Shown here: one piece after another, positions 1 through 7,949 of the stretch | Layout: every line of letters starts with the position of its first letter | Position numbering within the stretch: position 1 is the stretch's first letter | Source of the DNA: CAZYTO01 sp964650405 | Lineage (GTDB): Bacteria > Acidobacteriota > Thermoanaerobaculia > Gp7-AA8 | Direction of reading: 5' to 3' | DNA length: 14,596 nt | Assembly (NCBI GenBank): GCA_964650405.1 | Contig: CAZYTO010000141.1 | Coordinates: 1-14,596 of the forward strand | Program-made: the position numbers and the translations under genes | Notes under the pieces: generated by a model | Database searches by the model: none | Told to the model about the DNA's origin: nothing | The model's input: the letters and a program-made list of their open reading frames with translations, nothing else

Positions 1-1121
<1,121 letters not shown>

Positions 1122-1128
1122 AGCTGGA

Positions 1129-1238
1129 AGTGGTTGCTGGTGAGTGGTTAGGCAGAGCGAAGTGGTTATTGGTTAGTGCCTAATCTAACCACTCCGTCCT
1201 TCTAACCACTACCCACTACCCACTAACCACTACCCACT
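1129..1238. repeat. 7-nt periodic inverted repeat array between convergent genes
   Basis: The left half repeats AGTGGTT-like heptamers (for example at 1129, 1143, 1161 and 1168). The right half, 1202-1238, is CTAACCA/CTACCCA repeated with an exact 7-nt period. The halves are complementary: AGTGGTTAG at 1143-1151 pairs with CTAACCACT at 1202-1210, and AGTGGTTA at 1161-1168 pairs with TAACCACT at 1186-1193. The array fills the space between the glmS stop and the transporter stop and includes that stop codon. It may fold in RNA from either strand and end both transcripts, but there is no T-run, so an intrinsic terminator of the usual kind is not shown. Confidence 0.75.
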
Positions 1239-2120
1239 CTTCTCCACGGGCTCGGCGTGCGCATTGATCACCACCCGCGGGAAGTGTTCGCGGATACGGC
1301 GTTTCACGATCTCTGTAACCTCGTGGGCGTGCTCAAAGGAGACGCTGCGGTCGATGCAAAGCTCGAAGTCGATGAAGCGGACGCCGGCGGCGCGGCGGGT
1401 GCGCAGCTCACGGTAGCCGGTGACGGCGGGATCGGCCCGCTCGATGGCCTCGATGATGCGCGCGATCTCCTCCTCCGGCAGTGCGGGATCCATCAGATCG
1501 CTCCCGGCGTTCCAGATCAGGTAGAGCGAGCTCCAGGCGATCCAGCCGGCGACCGAGACTCCGAGGATCGAGTCGTAGAGCGGATTGTGAGTGAGGTGCA
1601 CCAGCACCAGCGCCAGGAGCGTGGCGCCGTTGGCGATAAAATCGGTCGTGTAGTGCAGCGCATCGCCGGCCAGCACGGCACTCCCCGATGACGCAGCGTT
1701 CCGTTTGAGGTAGACCGTGATGACGATCGTCGCCACGACGGAGAGGAGCATCGTCAGCACGGCCGCCGCCGACGCCTCGATCGGATGCGGGTCGCGGATG
1801 CGGTCGATGGCCCGGATGCCGACGGCGATCGCTCCCGCCATCAGCACGGCTCCCTGCAGCAGCATGGCCAGGTTCTCCGCCTTGCCATGACCGAACTGGT
1901 GATCTTCATCCGGCGGCTTCGCCGCGACCGTGATGAAGAAAAAGTTCACGAACGACGCGAACGCGTCCCCCGCCGAATCGAGCGCCGAGGAAAGCAGCGC
2001 CACCGAGCCGGCCCCGAAACCGACCACGACCTTCGCCAGCGCCAGCAGCATCGCTGCGGCGGAGACGTTCAGTGCCACGCGGCGGGCATGGCGGTCTTTC
2101 GTGTTGTCACCCGAGTTCAC
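1230..2120 (-). CDS. Cation diffusion facilitator (FieF/YiiP-like metal efflux transporter)
   Basis: The protein has 296 residues, usual for the CDF family: six membrane helices followed by a cytoplasmic metal-sensing dimer domain. CDF proteins exchange Zn2+, Fe2+ or related divalent metals for protons and export them from the cytoplasm. Helix 2 carries D48 and D52 (ALDSAGD) and helix 5 carries H156 and D160 (DALHYTTD), the DD/HD tetrahedral site of FieF/YiiP. FGHGKAENL at 76-84 is the conserved loop after helix 2. The tail from about residue 210 resembles the ZT-dimer domain (RFIDFELCID, FEHAHEVTEIVKRRI). The start is a GTG at 2120, supported by the homologous N-terminus and by an extended -10 sequence just upstream. 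The metal cannot be decided from sequence. It is divergent from the secreted hydrolase. Confidence 0.93.
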   Translation of the reverse strand: MNSGDNTKDRHARRVALNVSAAAMLLALAKVVVGFGAGSVALLSSALDSAGDAFASFVNFFFITVAAKPPDEDHQFGHGKAENLAMLLQGAVLMAGAIAVGIRAIDRIRDPHPIEASAAAVLTMLLSVVATIVITVYLKRNAASSGSAVLAGDALHYTTDFIANGATLLALVLVHLTHNPLYDSILGVSVAGWIAWSSLYLIWNAGSDLMDPALPEEEIARIIEAIERADPAVTGYRELRTRRAAGVRFIDFELCIDRSVSFEHAHEVTEIVKRRIREHFPRVVINAHAEPVEKSG

Positions 2121-2136
2121 AACGGCGCTTATAGCA
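2121..2136 (-). promoter_or_regulatory. Extended -10 promoter of the metal transporter, probably leaderless
   Basis: On the minus strand, TGCTATAAG occupies 2136-2128: an extended -10 (TGn) followed by TATAAG. Only 7 nt separate it from the GTG start at 2120, so transcription would begin at or next to the start codon. No Shine-Dalgarno sequence is present. Confidence 0.55.
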
Positions 2137-2155
2137 CGCTACAGAAACGTAATCT

Positions 2156-2181
2156 TTGTGCCGGACGACACCCCGTAGACT
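2156..2181 (+). promoter_or_regulatory. Candidate promoter of the alpha/beta hydrolase, probably leaderless
   Basis: A -10-like TAGACT lies at 2176-2181, with TTGTGC at 2156-2161 as a weak -35 at a short 14-nt spacing. The ATG at 2189 is 7 nt beyond the hexamer, and no purine-rich ribosome binding site precedes it. Confidence 0.4.
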
Positions 2182-2188
2182 GCGCGCC

Positions 2189-3067
2189 ATGGTGATTCGA
2201 AGCGTCGTTCTCTGTCTCATTCTCGCCACATTCAGCGCCGCCGCGGCCGAGCGCACCGTCGACGTCGGGAACGGCGTGAAGCTGCGCTGCCTCGATTCCG
2301 GAGCCGCTGGTACGGCAGCTGCGAAAACGCCGGTGCTGCTGGTCACCGGCTGGCGCATGCCGGCTGAGGTGTGGACGGCGCAGATGGCACGCTTCGGCAA
2401 GGAACGGCGCGTCGTGGCCATCGATCCCCGCTCACAGGGGTTGTCGACCATCACCCCGAACGGCAATACGCCGGATCAGCGGGCCCGCGATCTCGACGCC
2501 GTGGCGCGCGGGCTGAAGCTCGATCACTTCCTGCTCGTCGGCTGGTCGCAGGCGGCGCAGGATGTCGCGGAGTACGTCGCACAGTTCGGCGTGGAGCACG
2601 TCAAAGGCATCGTGCTCGTCGACAGCCCCGTGTCCTCGGGTCCGGCCGACGTCGACGAGAACAAACCGTTCGTCCAGCAGGAGCTCATGATGTCCGGGAT
2701 CTACATGCGGAACCCGCGCGAGTACACCGCCGGGATGATCCAGGCCATCTTCAAGACGCCGCTGTCCGACGCCGAGCGCACGCTCTTCCTCGAGCGCGCC
2801 ATGCATACTCCGGTCGATACCGGTGTGGCCATGCTGATGGCGGACATGTTTCAGAAGGACCGCCGCCCGGCCCTGGCGAAGTTCACCGTCCCGACACTGG
2901 TCATCGCCTCGGCGGAGTCGGATCTCCTCGACGCGCAGAAGGCCATGCTGGCGAAGCTGCCGCGGGGAGAATGGGCGGCCATCGAGGGCGCAGGCCACGC
3001 CGTCTTTCACGACCAGCCGGAGAAGTTCAACGCGCTGCTGGCCGGGTTCCTCGCAAAGCTGGATTAG
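2189..3067 (+). CDS. Secreted or periplasmic alpha/beta-fold hydrolase
   Basis: The protein has 292 residues. Residues 1-20 form a signal peptide (short basic start, hydrophobic VVLCLILATF, small residues AAAA before ERTVDV), so it acts outside the cytoplasm. The rest fits the single-domain alpha/beta hydrolase fold: VLLVTGWRMP near 49-58 for the oxyanion strand, AIDPRSQG at 78-84, the nucleophile elbow GWSQA with S120, a candidate acid D245 in ASAESDLLD, and H270 in GAGHAVFHDQP. The elbow ends in Ala rather than the common Gly. The substrate is unknown; esterase or lactonase activity is possible. ATG 2189 is preferred over the upstream in-frame codon at 2156 because it begins the signal peptide and because the upstream codon lies in the promoter. 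It is a single gene, divergent from the metal transporter. Confidence 0.87.
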   Translation: MVIRSVVLCLILATFSAAAAERTVDVGNGVKLRCLDSGAAGTAAAKTPVLLVTGWRMPAEVWTAQMARFGKERRVVAIDPRSQGLSTITPNGNTPDQRARDLDAVARGLKLDHFLLVGWSQAAQDVAEYVAQFGVEHVKGIVLVDSPVSSGPADVDENKPFVQQELMMSGIYMRNPREYTAGMIQAIFKTPLSDAERTLFLERAMHTPVDTGVAMLMADMFQKDRRPALAKFTVPTLVIASAESDLLDAQKAMLAKLPRGEWAAIEGAGHAVFHDQPEKFNALLAGFLAKLD

Positions 3068-3075
3068 TGCTGGAG

Positions 3076-3104
3076 GGCATGAGGCACGAGTAATGGGGCA
3101 TGAG
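3076..3104 (+). repeat. Short 7-nt periodic repeat after the hydrolase stop
   Basis: GGCATGAG at 3076, GGCACGAG at 3083 and GGCATGAG at 3097 are spaced by 7 and 14 nt, beginning 9 nt after the stop codon. The register between the second and third copies is degenerate. The sequence differs from the AGTGGTT array but the period and the position at a gene end are the same. No terminator hairpin is evident in the rest of the gap to mnmA. Confidence 0.5.
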
Positions 3105-3171
3105 TGACCTTTACGTAGCGCCTCGGGCGATCACAGCATCGATCGCGAGATTTCTTCACACGCTCTGACGG

Positions 3172-4254
3172 TCAGCCGCGCGTGATCCAGCCGCCGCCGA
3201 GGCAGAGGTCGCCGTCGTAGAAGACGACTGCCTGTCCCGGCGCGACGCCGCGCAGTTTCTGGGCGAAGACGACACGTGCACGGCCGTCTTCGAGCGGCGT
3301 CACGGTCGCGGCGACGTCCGCCATGCGGGAGCGGACGCGAGCCTGGACTTCGAGAGGGCCGGCAGGTTTCTCACCGGAGATCCAGTGCACGCGCTCGGCG
3401 ACGAGCTCGCTCTTCTCCAGGGCACTGGCCGGCCCGACGGTCACGCGGCGTGTGAACGGATTCACGTCGATGACGTACGACCGTTCGGCGGAGCCGCCCA
3501 CGGCGATGCCGCGGCGCTGGCCGACGGTGAAGTGATAGTAGCCGTCGTGCGTCCCGATCACATTGCCGTCCGCATCGACGATCTCTCCGGCCAGCTCACC
3601 CGGCGCGACGCCGGATTCTTTCTCGACGATGGCCGGATAGCCGTCGCGCTGCGGGACGAAGCAGATCTCGTACGACTCTTTCTTGCGTGCGACGGAAAGG
3701 CCGCCGCGCTCCGCCACCTCGCGCACTTCCGGCTTCGTCATCTCCCCGAGCGGAAAGAGCGCCTCGGCGATCTGTTCCTGCGACAGCTCGAAGAGGTAAT
3801 ACGACTGGTCTTTGGCCAGGTCGACCGCCTTGCGCAGCTCGTAGCGGCCGCTGCCGTTCCGGGTGATCCGCGCGTAGTGGCCGGTGGCGATCTTCTCGGC
3901 ACCGATGGCGCGCGCCTTCTGGTGAAAGAGGTCGAATTTCACGTGTGTATTGCAGAGCACGCAAGGGCTCGGTGTCGTCCCTGAGAGGTAGCCCCGGACG
4001 AACGGCGTGATGACTTTCTCGTGGAAGTTCGCCTCGAGATTGAGGGTGAAGTGGGGGATGTCGAGCTTCCAGGCCACGCGGCGCGCGTCGGCCAGATCAT
4101 CGAGCGTGCAGCAGCCTCCGTACGTCGTCTCCGATGCGGCCAGGTTGTCGTACATCTGCATCGAAAGACCGACCACGTCGTGCCCTTCCGACTTCAGCAG
4201 GTATGCGGCCGTCGACGAATCGACGCCGCCCGACATGGCCACGGCGATCTTCAC
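3172..4254 (-). CDS. mnmA: tRNA-specific 2-thiouridylase MnmA
   Basis: MnmA uses ATP and sulfur relayed from a cysteine desulfurase to thiolate C2 of the wobble uridine U34 in tRNAs for Lys, Glu and Gln. The protein has 360 residues, the normal length. The PP-loop ATP-binding motif SGGVDSS is at 8-14. The catalytic pair is C101 (CVLCN) and C198 (EICFVPQ), matching the E. coli nucleophile and persulfide cysteines. GHYARI at 125-130, DQSYYLFELSQEQI at 149-162 and GQRRGIAVGG in the C-terminal half are also family motifs. YGGCCTLDDLADARRV at 45-60 replaces the longer insertion of the E. coli enzyme. The start is GTG at 4254, directly ahead of the first strand (KIAVAMSGG). It is divergent from a response regulator with 63 bp between starts, and a dedicated promoter is not clear. 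Confidence 0.96.
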   Translation of the reverse strand: MKIAVAMSGGVDSSTAAYLLKSEGHDVVGLSMQMYDNLAASETTYGGCCTLDDLADARRVAWKLDIPHFTLNLEANFHEKVITPFVRGYLSGTTPSPCVLCNTHVKFDLFHQKARAIGAEKIATGHYARITRNGSGRYELRKAVDLAKDQSYYLFELSQEQIAEALFPLGEMTKPEVREVAERGGLSVARKKESYEICFVPQRDGYPAIVEKESGVAPGELAGEIVDADGNVIGTHDGYYHFTVGQRRGIAVGGSAERSYVIDVNPFTRRVTVGPASALEKSELVAERVHWISGEKPAGPLEVQARVRSRMADVAATVTPLEDGRARVVFAQKLRGVAPGQAVVFYDGDLCLGGGWITRG

Positions 4255-4300
4255 GGGCCGGTTAACGAAGGCCCGCTTCCCGATGTTCCTCGGGCTCCAG

Positions 4301-4309
4301 TGCTATATT
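4301..4309 (+). promoter_or_regulatory. Extended -10 promoter of the response regulator, probably leaderless
   Basis: TGCTATATT at 4301-4309 is an extended -10 of the same form as TGCTATAAG before the metal transporter. The GTG start at 4318 is 8 nt downstream, so the transcript would begin at about the start codon. No convincing -35 is seen, as expected for an extended -10 promoter. Confidence 0.55.
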
Positions 4310-4317
4310 CGCGGCCG

Positions 4318-4710
4318 GTGAACGCCGAATTCACGGACGGCCAGACGCCGCGAGTCCTCGTCGTCGATGACGACCCGAACATCCGGAGGATGATGGTGGC
4401 CGCGCTCAAGCGCGACGGCTATACCTTCACCGAGGCTTCGAACGGACGGGAAGCGCTGGACTCGATGCGCTCCGACAAGCCCGACGTCGTGGTGCTCGAC
4501 CTGATGATGCCGGTCATGTCGGGGTGGGACGTTCTGCAAGAGCGCGAGCACGACGCCACGCTGCGCCAGATCCCGGTGATCATCGTCAGCGCCAACCGCG
4601 CCCCCGAAGTCGCCAAGGCCGTGGACAAAGGCATCTGCGCCTTCCTCCCCAAACCGTTCGACATCGGCGTGCTCAGTGCGCTGGTGAAGAGCTGCGTAGC
4701 GACGAACTGA
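4318..4710 (+). CDS. Single-domain response regulator (CheY-like receiver)
   Basis: The protein has 130 residues and consists only of a receiver domain, with no DNA-binding or enzymatic output. The acidic pocket is D17-D18 (VVDDDP), the phosphoacceptor is D61 (VVVLDLMMPVMSG), the switch residue is S91 (VIIVSA) and the conserved lysine is K112 (LPKPFD). Such proteins act by binding a partner or passing phosphate in a relay; the kinase and target are not encoded nearby. The start is taken as GTG 4318: the frame is open far upstream but runs antisense through mnmA, the receiver begins ten residues after this GTG, and an extended -10 sits 8 nt before it. Its 3' end meets the long palindrome shared with the LytTR operon. 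Confidence 0.9.
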   Translation: MNAEFTDGQTPRVLVVDDDPNIRRMMVAALKRDGYTFTEASNGREALDSMRSDKPDVVVLDLMMPVMSGWDVLQEREHDATLRQIPVIIVSANRAPEVAKAVDKGICAFLPKPFDIGVLSALVKSCVATN

Positions 4711-4716
4711 CTACGA

Positions 4717-4857
4717 GAATCCTGAGCGAGGGCGGTGGCCGGGGTGGGAGCGAAGGATCAAAGCGAGGCACTTCGAAAGGTACGCCATTACCCGCATCCC
4801 GGCATGCCCGGCTTTGATCCTTCGCTCCCACCCAGCCACCGCCCTCGCCCAGGATTC
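4717..4857. repeat. Long near-perfect inverted repeat between two convergent regulator genes
   Basis: The left arm is 4717-4764 (48 nt) and the right arm 4811-4857 (47 nt). They match at 45 positions with two substitutions and one single-base gap, around a 46-nt centre. The centre holds a smaller hairpin, GCAT at 4794-4797 with ATGC at 4804-4807. The element fills nearly all of the 152-bp gap between the stops of the single-domain regulator and the LytTR gene. RNA from either strand would form a very long hairpin, so bidirectional termination or RNase III processing is plausible. The arms are far longer than an intrinsic terminator and lack a T-tract, so a palindromic mobile unit (MITE- or REP-like) is the alternative. 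Confidence 0.85.
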
Positions 4858-4862
4858 ACGTC

Positions 4863-5591
4863 TCACAGCAACTCCTTCAGTCGTGTGTACCCGCTCCGGC
4901 TGACCGGAAGGCGCGTTCCGTCGCGGAGGATGGCGATGCGGCTGTCCTTGGCGTAGGTCTCGATTTTCTCGATGCGCTCGATATTCAGGAGGATGGAGCG
5001 GTGGACCCGCACGAAGCGGTCGGGATCGAGCTCGCGGGCCAGGTCGCCGATGGTCTGCTGCTTGCGGAGTTTCGCGCCGGCGGCGACGATGACGATGGCG
5101 TCGTCGGCGGCCTCGACGTAATCGATCCGGGCCACGGGAACGACCTGAATCGTCCCGTCGTCACGGCGCACCACGACCCGTTGCAGCGGCTTGGCCCGCA
5201 GCGCCGCGGCCAGTCCGGCCACCGGCGCGCGCTCGCGGCCGGCTTGCGCCTTGACCCGCTCCATCACCTGCCGGAAGCGCGCCTCGGAGAATGGTTTCAA
5301 CAGGTAGTCGAGGGCGTGTACTTCGAAGGCGCGCAGCGCGTATTCGTCGTGGGCCGTGGCGAAGACGACGAGCGGCGAGCGGTCGAGCAGCTCCAGCACT
5401 TCGAACCCGTCGAGCTTCGGCATCTGCACGTCGAGCAGCAGCAGGTCGGGGTCGTGCTCGGCCACGGCCTTGACCGCCTCGAATCCATTCGCGCACTCCG
5501 CCACGATCTCGACGTCGTCGTCGGCCTGGAGGAACTCGCGCAGCAGCTCACGAGCCGGCGGCTCGTCGTCGACGATGACCGTTCGGATCAT
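4863..5591 (-). CDS. LytTR-family response regulator
   Basis: The protein has 242 residues: receiver domain 1-120, linker, and LytTR DNA-binding domain about 137-242. The receiver pocket is D8-D9 (VIVDDEPPAR), the phosphoacceptor D54 (LLLLDVQMPKLDG), and K99 (YLLKPF). The LytTR domain shows IDYVEAADD, FVRVHRSILLNIERIEKIE and LPVSRSGYTRLKELL. LytTR proteins bind paired 9-bp direct repeats and usually activate transcription. The ATG at 5591 overlaps the kinase stop (ATGA), fixing the start; the longer open frame upstream runs inside the kinase gene. It is the last gene of the five-gene operon and would be the output of the LytS kinase encoded just before it. Confidence 0.95.
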   Translation of the reverse strand: MIRTVIVDDEPPARELLREFLQADDDVEIVAECANGFEAVKAVAEHDPDLLLLDVQMPKLDGFEVLELLDRSPLVVFATAHDEYALRAFEVHALDYLLKPFSEARFRQVMERVKAQAGRERAPVAGLAAALRAKPLQRVVVRRDDGTIQVVPVARIDYVEAADDAIVIVAAGAKLRKQQTIGDLARELDPDRFVRVHRSILLNIERIEKIETYAKDSRIAILRDGTRLPVSRSGYTRLKELL

Positions 5592-6664
5592 CGCGGCAGC
5601 TCCATGTACACGCGGAACCGTCCGCCCGTCTCCACCGTCTGGAGCAAAGCCAGCCCCTCGGACGCCGTGTTCAGCCGGCCGCGCGCGTTCTGCAGACCGA
5701 CCCGCTCGCCGGCGCTGTCCGCGCGGTCGGGGTCGGCCGGGTTGTCGATCCGGATGCGCAGCAACCCGTCGCTCAACGTGGCCTCGATGTCGATCGTCCC
5801 TCCTTCGACCACGGAGGCGATTCCGTGCCGGACGGCATTTTCGACCAGGGGCTGCAGGAGCAGCGGCGGGACGAAGCACTGTCCGGCTCCTTCATCCATG
5901 GCGATGCGGACGTCGAGCCGGTCGCCGAAGCGCACCTTCTCGATAGCCAGGTATCGCGTCACGAGATCGATCTCCTCAGCCAGCGTGATCTTCTCCAGCG
6001 CGCCGAGCCGCAGGACGAGGCGGAAGAAGTCGGCCAATCGCTGGGCCATCTCCCGCGCGTCGAGAGGCCGTGAGCCGCAGAGAGAGGCGATGGCGTTGAG
6101 ACTGTTGAAAAGGAAATGAGGATCGACCTGGGCCTTCAACGCCCGCAGCTCCGCCTCGCGCGCCAGGACGCGATAGCGCAGCGCCGCATCCTCCGCCTCC
6201 CGCGAGACTTCAATCTCCAGGATGAGGTACTGCACGGCCACGGTACCGAGGTACAGCAGCATGCCGAGGCCGAAGAGCAGCGAGTAGTCCGGCTTGAGAG
6301 ACGCCGCCATTCGGCGATTCAACTCGTCGACCCACGTCTGCCAGGTGAAGACCCACAGCCCGCTGCCCACGACGGCCGAGCCGAGAACCGCGGCGCCGAT
6401 CGTGCTGCGGTTCGATGCACCGAGCGGCAAGGCCCGGCAGAGGTAGCGCGAGGCGAGGCTGATGCCTCCCAGCAGGATCGATCCCGGCATCGCCGCCACG
6501 ATGGCCAGCCCGGCAGGCGTCCCCTTGACCCACAGCGGAAAGACGGAAGTCGCCAGGGCTGCAATCGCCACGGCGCCGATCGCATACAGCGCCAGCTCCG
6601 CGCGCCGCGTCACTCCCGTGGCGTGGACCCGCGTGCTGGCAACGACGTTCGTGCTGCCGCTCAT
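5588..6664 (-). CDS. LytS/YehU-type membrane sensor histidine kinase
   Basis: The protein has 358 residues. The N-terminal half has about four membrane helices (near 23-44, 50-70, 88-108 and 128-150) with little extracytoplasmic sequence, then a short coiled stretch to 178. The His_kinase domain carries phosphoacceptor H183 in QVDPHFLFNSLNAIASL. The ATPase domain has the N box PLVENAVRHGI (N276), IRIDNPA near 304-310, and a G box RVGLQNARGRL at 321-331. This is the LytS class, which normally pairs with LytTR regulators, and the regulator follows with an ATGA overlap. Its own ATG at 6664 overlaps the stop of the second LiaF-like gene. With no obvious ligand-binding domain, it probably senses through the membrane or the LiaF-like partner proteins; this is inference. 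Confidence 0.94.
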   Translation of the reverse strand: MSGSTNVVASTRVHATGVTRRAELALYAIGAVAIAALATSVFPLWVKGTPAGLAIVAAMPGSILLGGISLASRYLCRALPLGASNRSTIGAAVLGSAVVGSGLWVFTWQTWVDELNRRMAASLKPDYSLLFGLGMLLYLGTVAVQYLILEIEVSREAEDAALRYRVLAREAELRALKAQVDPHFLFNSLNAIASLCGSRPLDAREMAQRLADFFRLVLRLGALEKITLAEEIDLVTRYLAIEKVRFGDRLDVRIAMDEGAGQCFVPPLLLQPLVENAVRHGIASVVEGGTIDIEATLSDGLLRIRIDNPADPDRADSAGERVGLQNARGRLNTASEGLALLQTVETGGRFRVYMELPR

Positions 6665-7548
6665 GCCGCGATCTCCTTCGCATTACGGATCTCGATCCCG
6701 CCCATGATGGCGCTTCCTCGCAGGACCAGGCGCGGTCCGTTGCCCTCACTCGGGTTCTTCGCCTTCAGAGAGATTCCACCGAGGATTGGCGAGACGTCGT
6801 TCTCGATGATCCAGTGCGGCGGTACGCGGATCTCGATTCCTCCCCAGAATGCCAGGAGGTCGACGACGGCTTCGTCCACGATTCGTGCTGTCGTCAGGTC
6901 GATCTCGCAACCTCCCATCACGACGACAGCATCACCCCCCAGGAAATCCTCGGAGCCGACGGTCCTGACGCTTCCGCCCATCCAGGCAAAGGCATGGAAC
7001 GCACTGCCGCCGGGCAGATCCTTCGCGGCGGGACGGAGCGCCTGCCGGATGAGTGCCACGCCGCCCGCGCTGATCATCAGCGGCCAGAGGCCGAGCAGCT
7101 CCGCCAGCCGGAAGTGCGGCAGGAACGGAAGGGGAGGAAGAAAGACCAGCCCGAGCACCAGGTAGATCCCCGCGGCGATCCACCGTCGCTGCGGCAGATG
7201 CGCCAGACCGAGGGCGATGAGGATGAGCGCCCACCACTGGAGAAAGTCGCCGGCGTCGATGCGCCCGAGGCGGTCGAGCCACGCCACGACACCGACACCC
7301 ACGATGGACAGTCCGACGACCAGTCGCGCCCACGGATTCTGATCGGCCGCGCGGCGCTGGCGGCGCTCCTCGCGCCTCTCGTCCCGCTCCTGCCGGCGCC
7401 GGTCGCGCTCCTCACGGCGCTGCTCGCGATCCTGCCAGCGCTGCTCGCGATCGGTCACGGCGTGGCGGAGGTCTTCGCGATCCGCTTCCCGGCTCGCGTC
7501 CTGCTCTGTGCGGCCGACCTCGTCATTGCTGATCTCGTCATTGGTCAC
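6661..7548 (-). CDS. LiaF-like membrane protein with N-terminal Arg/Glu-rich heptad helix
   Basis: The protein has 295 residues from a GTG at 7548. A GGAGG sequence 6 nt upstream fixes this start, and the GTG overlaps the previous stop (GTGA). Residues 13-68 are extremely charged; 33-67 read as five 7-residue blocks of Arg, Glu, Gln and Asp, with 16 Arg in 34 residues. This is a predicted cytoplasmic coiled coil or single alpha-helix. Four membrane helices follow (about 76-94, 101-117, 122-142 and 151-170), with the WPLMISAGG-type motif of LiaI/LiaF transmembrane regions. The C-terminal domain (about 183-295) has repeated beta motifs with paired glycines: MGG at 190, MGG at 211, WGG at 235, LGG at 256 and MGG at 282, including GGIEIRVPPHW. 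This is LiaF C-terminal architecture. A role modulating the adjacent kinase is inferred from LiaF. Confidence 0.85.
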   Translation of the reverse strand: MTNDEISNDEVGRTEQDASREADREDLRHAVTDREQRWQDREQRREERDRRRQERDERREERRQRRAADQNPWARLVVGLSIVGVGVVAWLDRLGRIDAGDFLQWWALILIALGLAHLPQRRWIAAGIYLVLGLVFLPPLPFLPHFRLAELLGLWPLMISAGGVALIRQALRPAAKDLPGGSAFHAFAWMGGSVRTVGSEDFLGGDAVVVMGGCEIDLTTARIVDEAVVDLLAFWGGIEIRVPPHWIIENDVSPILGGISLKAKNPSEGNGPRLVLRGSAIMGGIEIRNAKEIAA

Positions 7549-7949
7549 GACGCACCTCCGCCGGTTTTTTCCGGGTAGCTCTCGCTGCGGCTCCTCCGGG
7601 CTCCGTCGAAGATCGCCCGCAACACCATGACTCCACCGACGATGATGAGTAGCAGCGGCCAGGACGACTCCCAGTTCAGGTCGAAGAGGTGCAGGTTCAC
7701 GAGCTGGAGCCAGACGGCGACGCCGATCAGGCTGATGCCCGACCACGCGCTGCCCGGTTTGAAGAGCTTCGACACGCCGATGGCAGCCAGGAACAGCGGC
7801 CAGTAGTTCCGCGTGATGTCGTGGACGTTGGCGATGTGGAGCCGCTCCAGGAGAAAGAGCGTTCCCATCCCCATGAGGAGCACTCCCCAGAAGAGGCTGT
7901 CGGTGTTCACCGCGCGGCGTTGCGGCGTTGCGCCATTGAAGTCGTTCAT
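7545..7949 (-). CDS. Small four-helix membrane protein (LiaI/LiaF-type transmembrane domain only)
   Basis: The protein has 134 residues. It has four hydrophobic segments: about 18-36 (SLFWGVLLMGMGTLFLLE), 49-63 (NYWPLFLAAIGVSKL), 71-86 (GISLIGVAVWLQLV) and 96-113 (SWPLLLIIVGGVMVLRAI). The doubled WP-x-L-I-x-x-G pattern is also found in both flanking LiaF-like genes, but here there is no C-terminal beta domain. It resembles the membrane part of LiaI/LiaF proteins standing alone. The ATG at 7949 overlaps the preceding stop (ATGA) and has GAGG 5 nt upstream. Translational coupling to both neighbours suggests it forms a membrane complex with them; no biochemical activity is predicted. Confidence 0.85.
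   Translation of the reverse strand: MNDFNGATPQRRAVNTDSLFWGVLLMGMGTLFLLERLHIANVHDITRNYWPLFLAAIGVSKLFKPGSAWSGISLIGVAVWLQLVNLHLFDLNWESSWPLLLIIVGGVMVLRAIFDGARRSRSESYPEKTGGGAS

Noticed and set aside
4261..4266. GTTAAC as a possible -10 of mnmA
   Set aside because: It is 6 nt before the mnmA GTG, matching the leaderless pattern in position, but it is a poor -10 and no -35 or extended element supports it.
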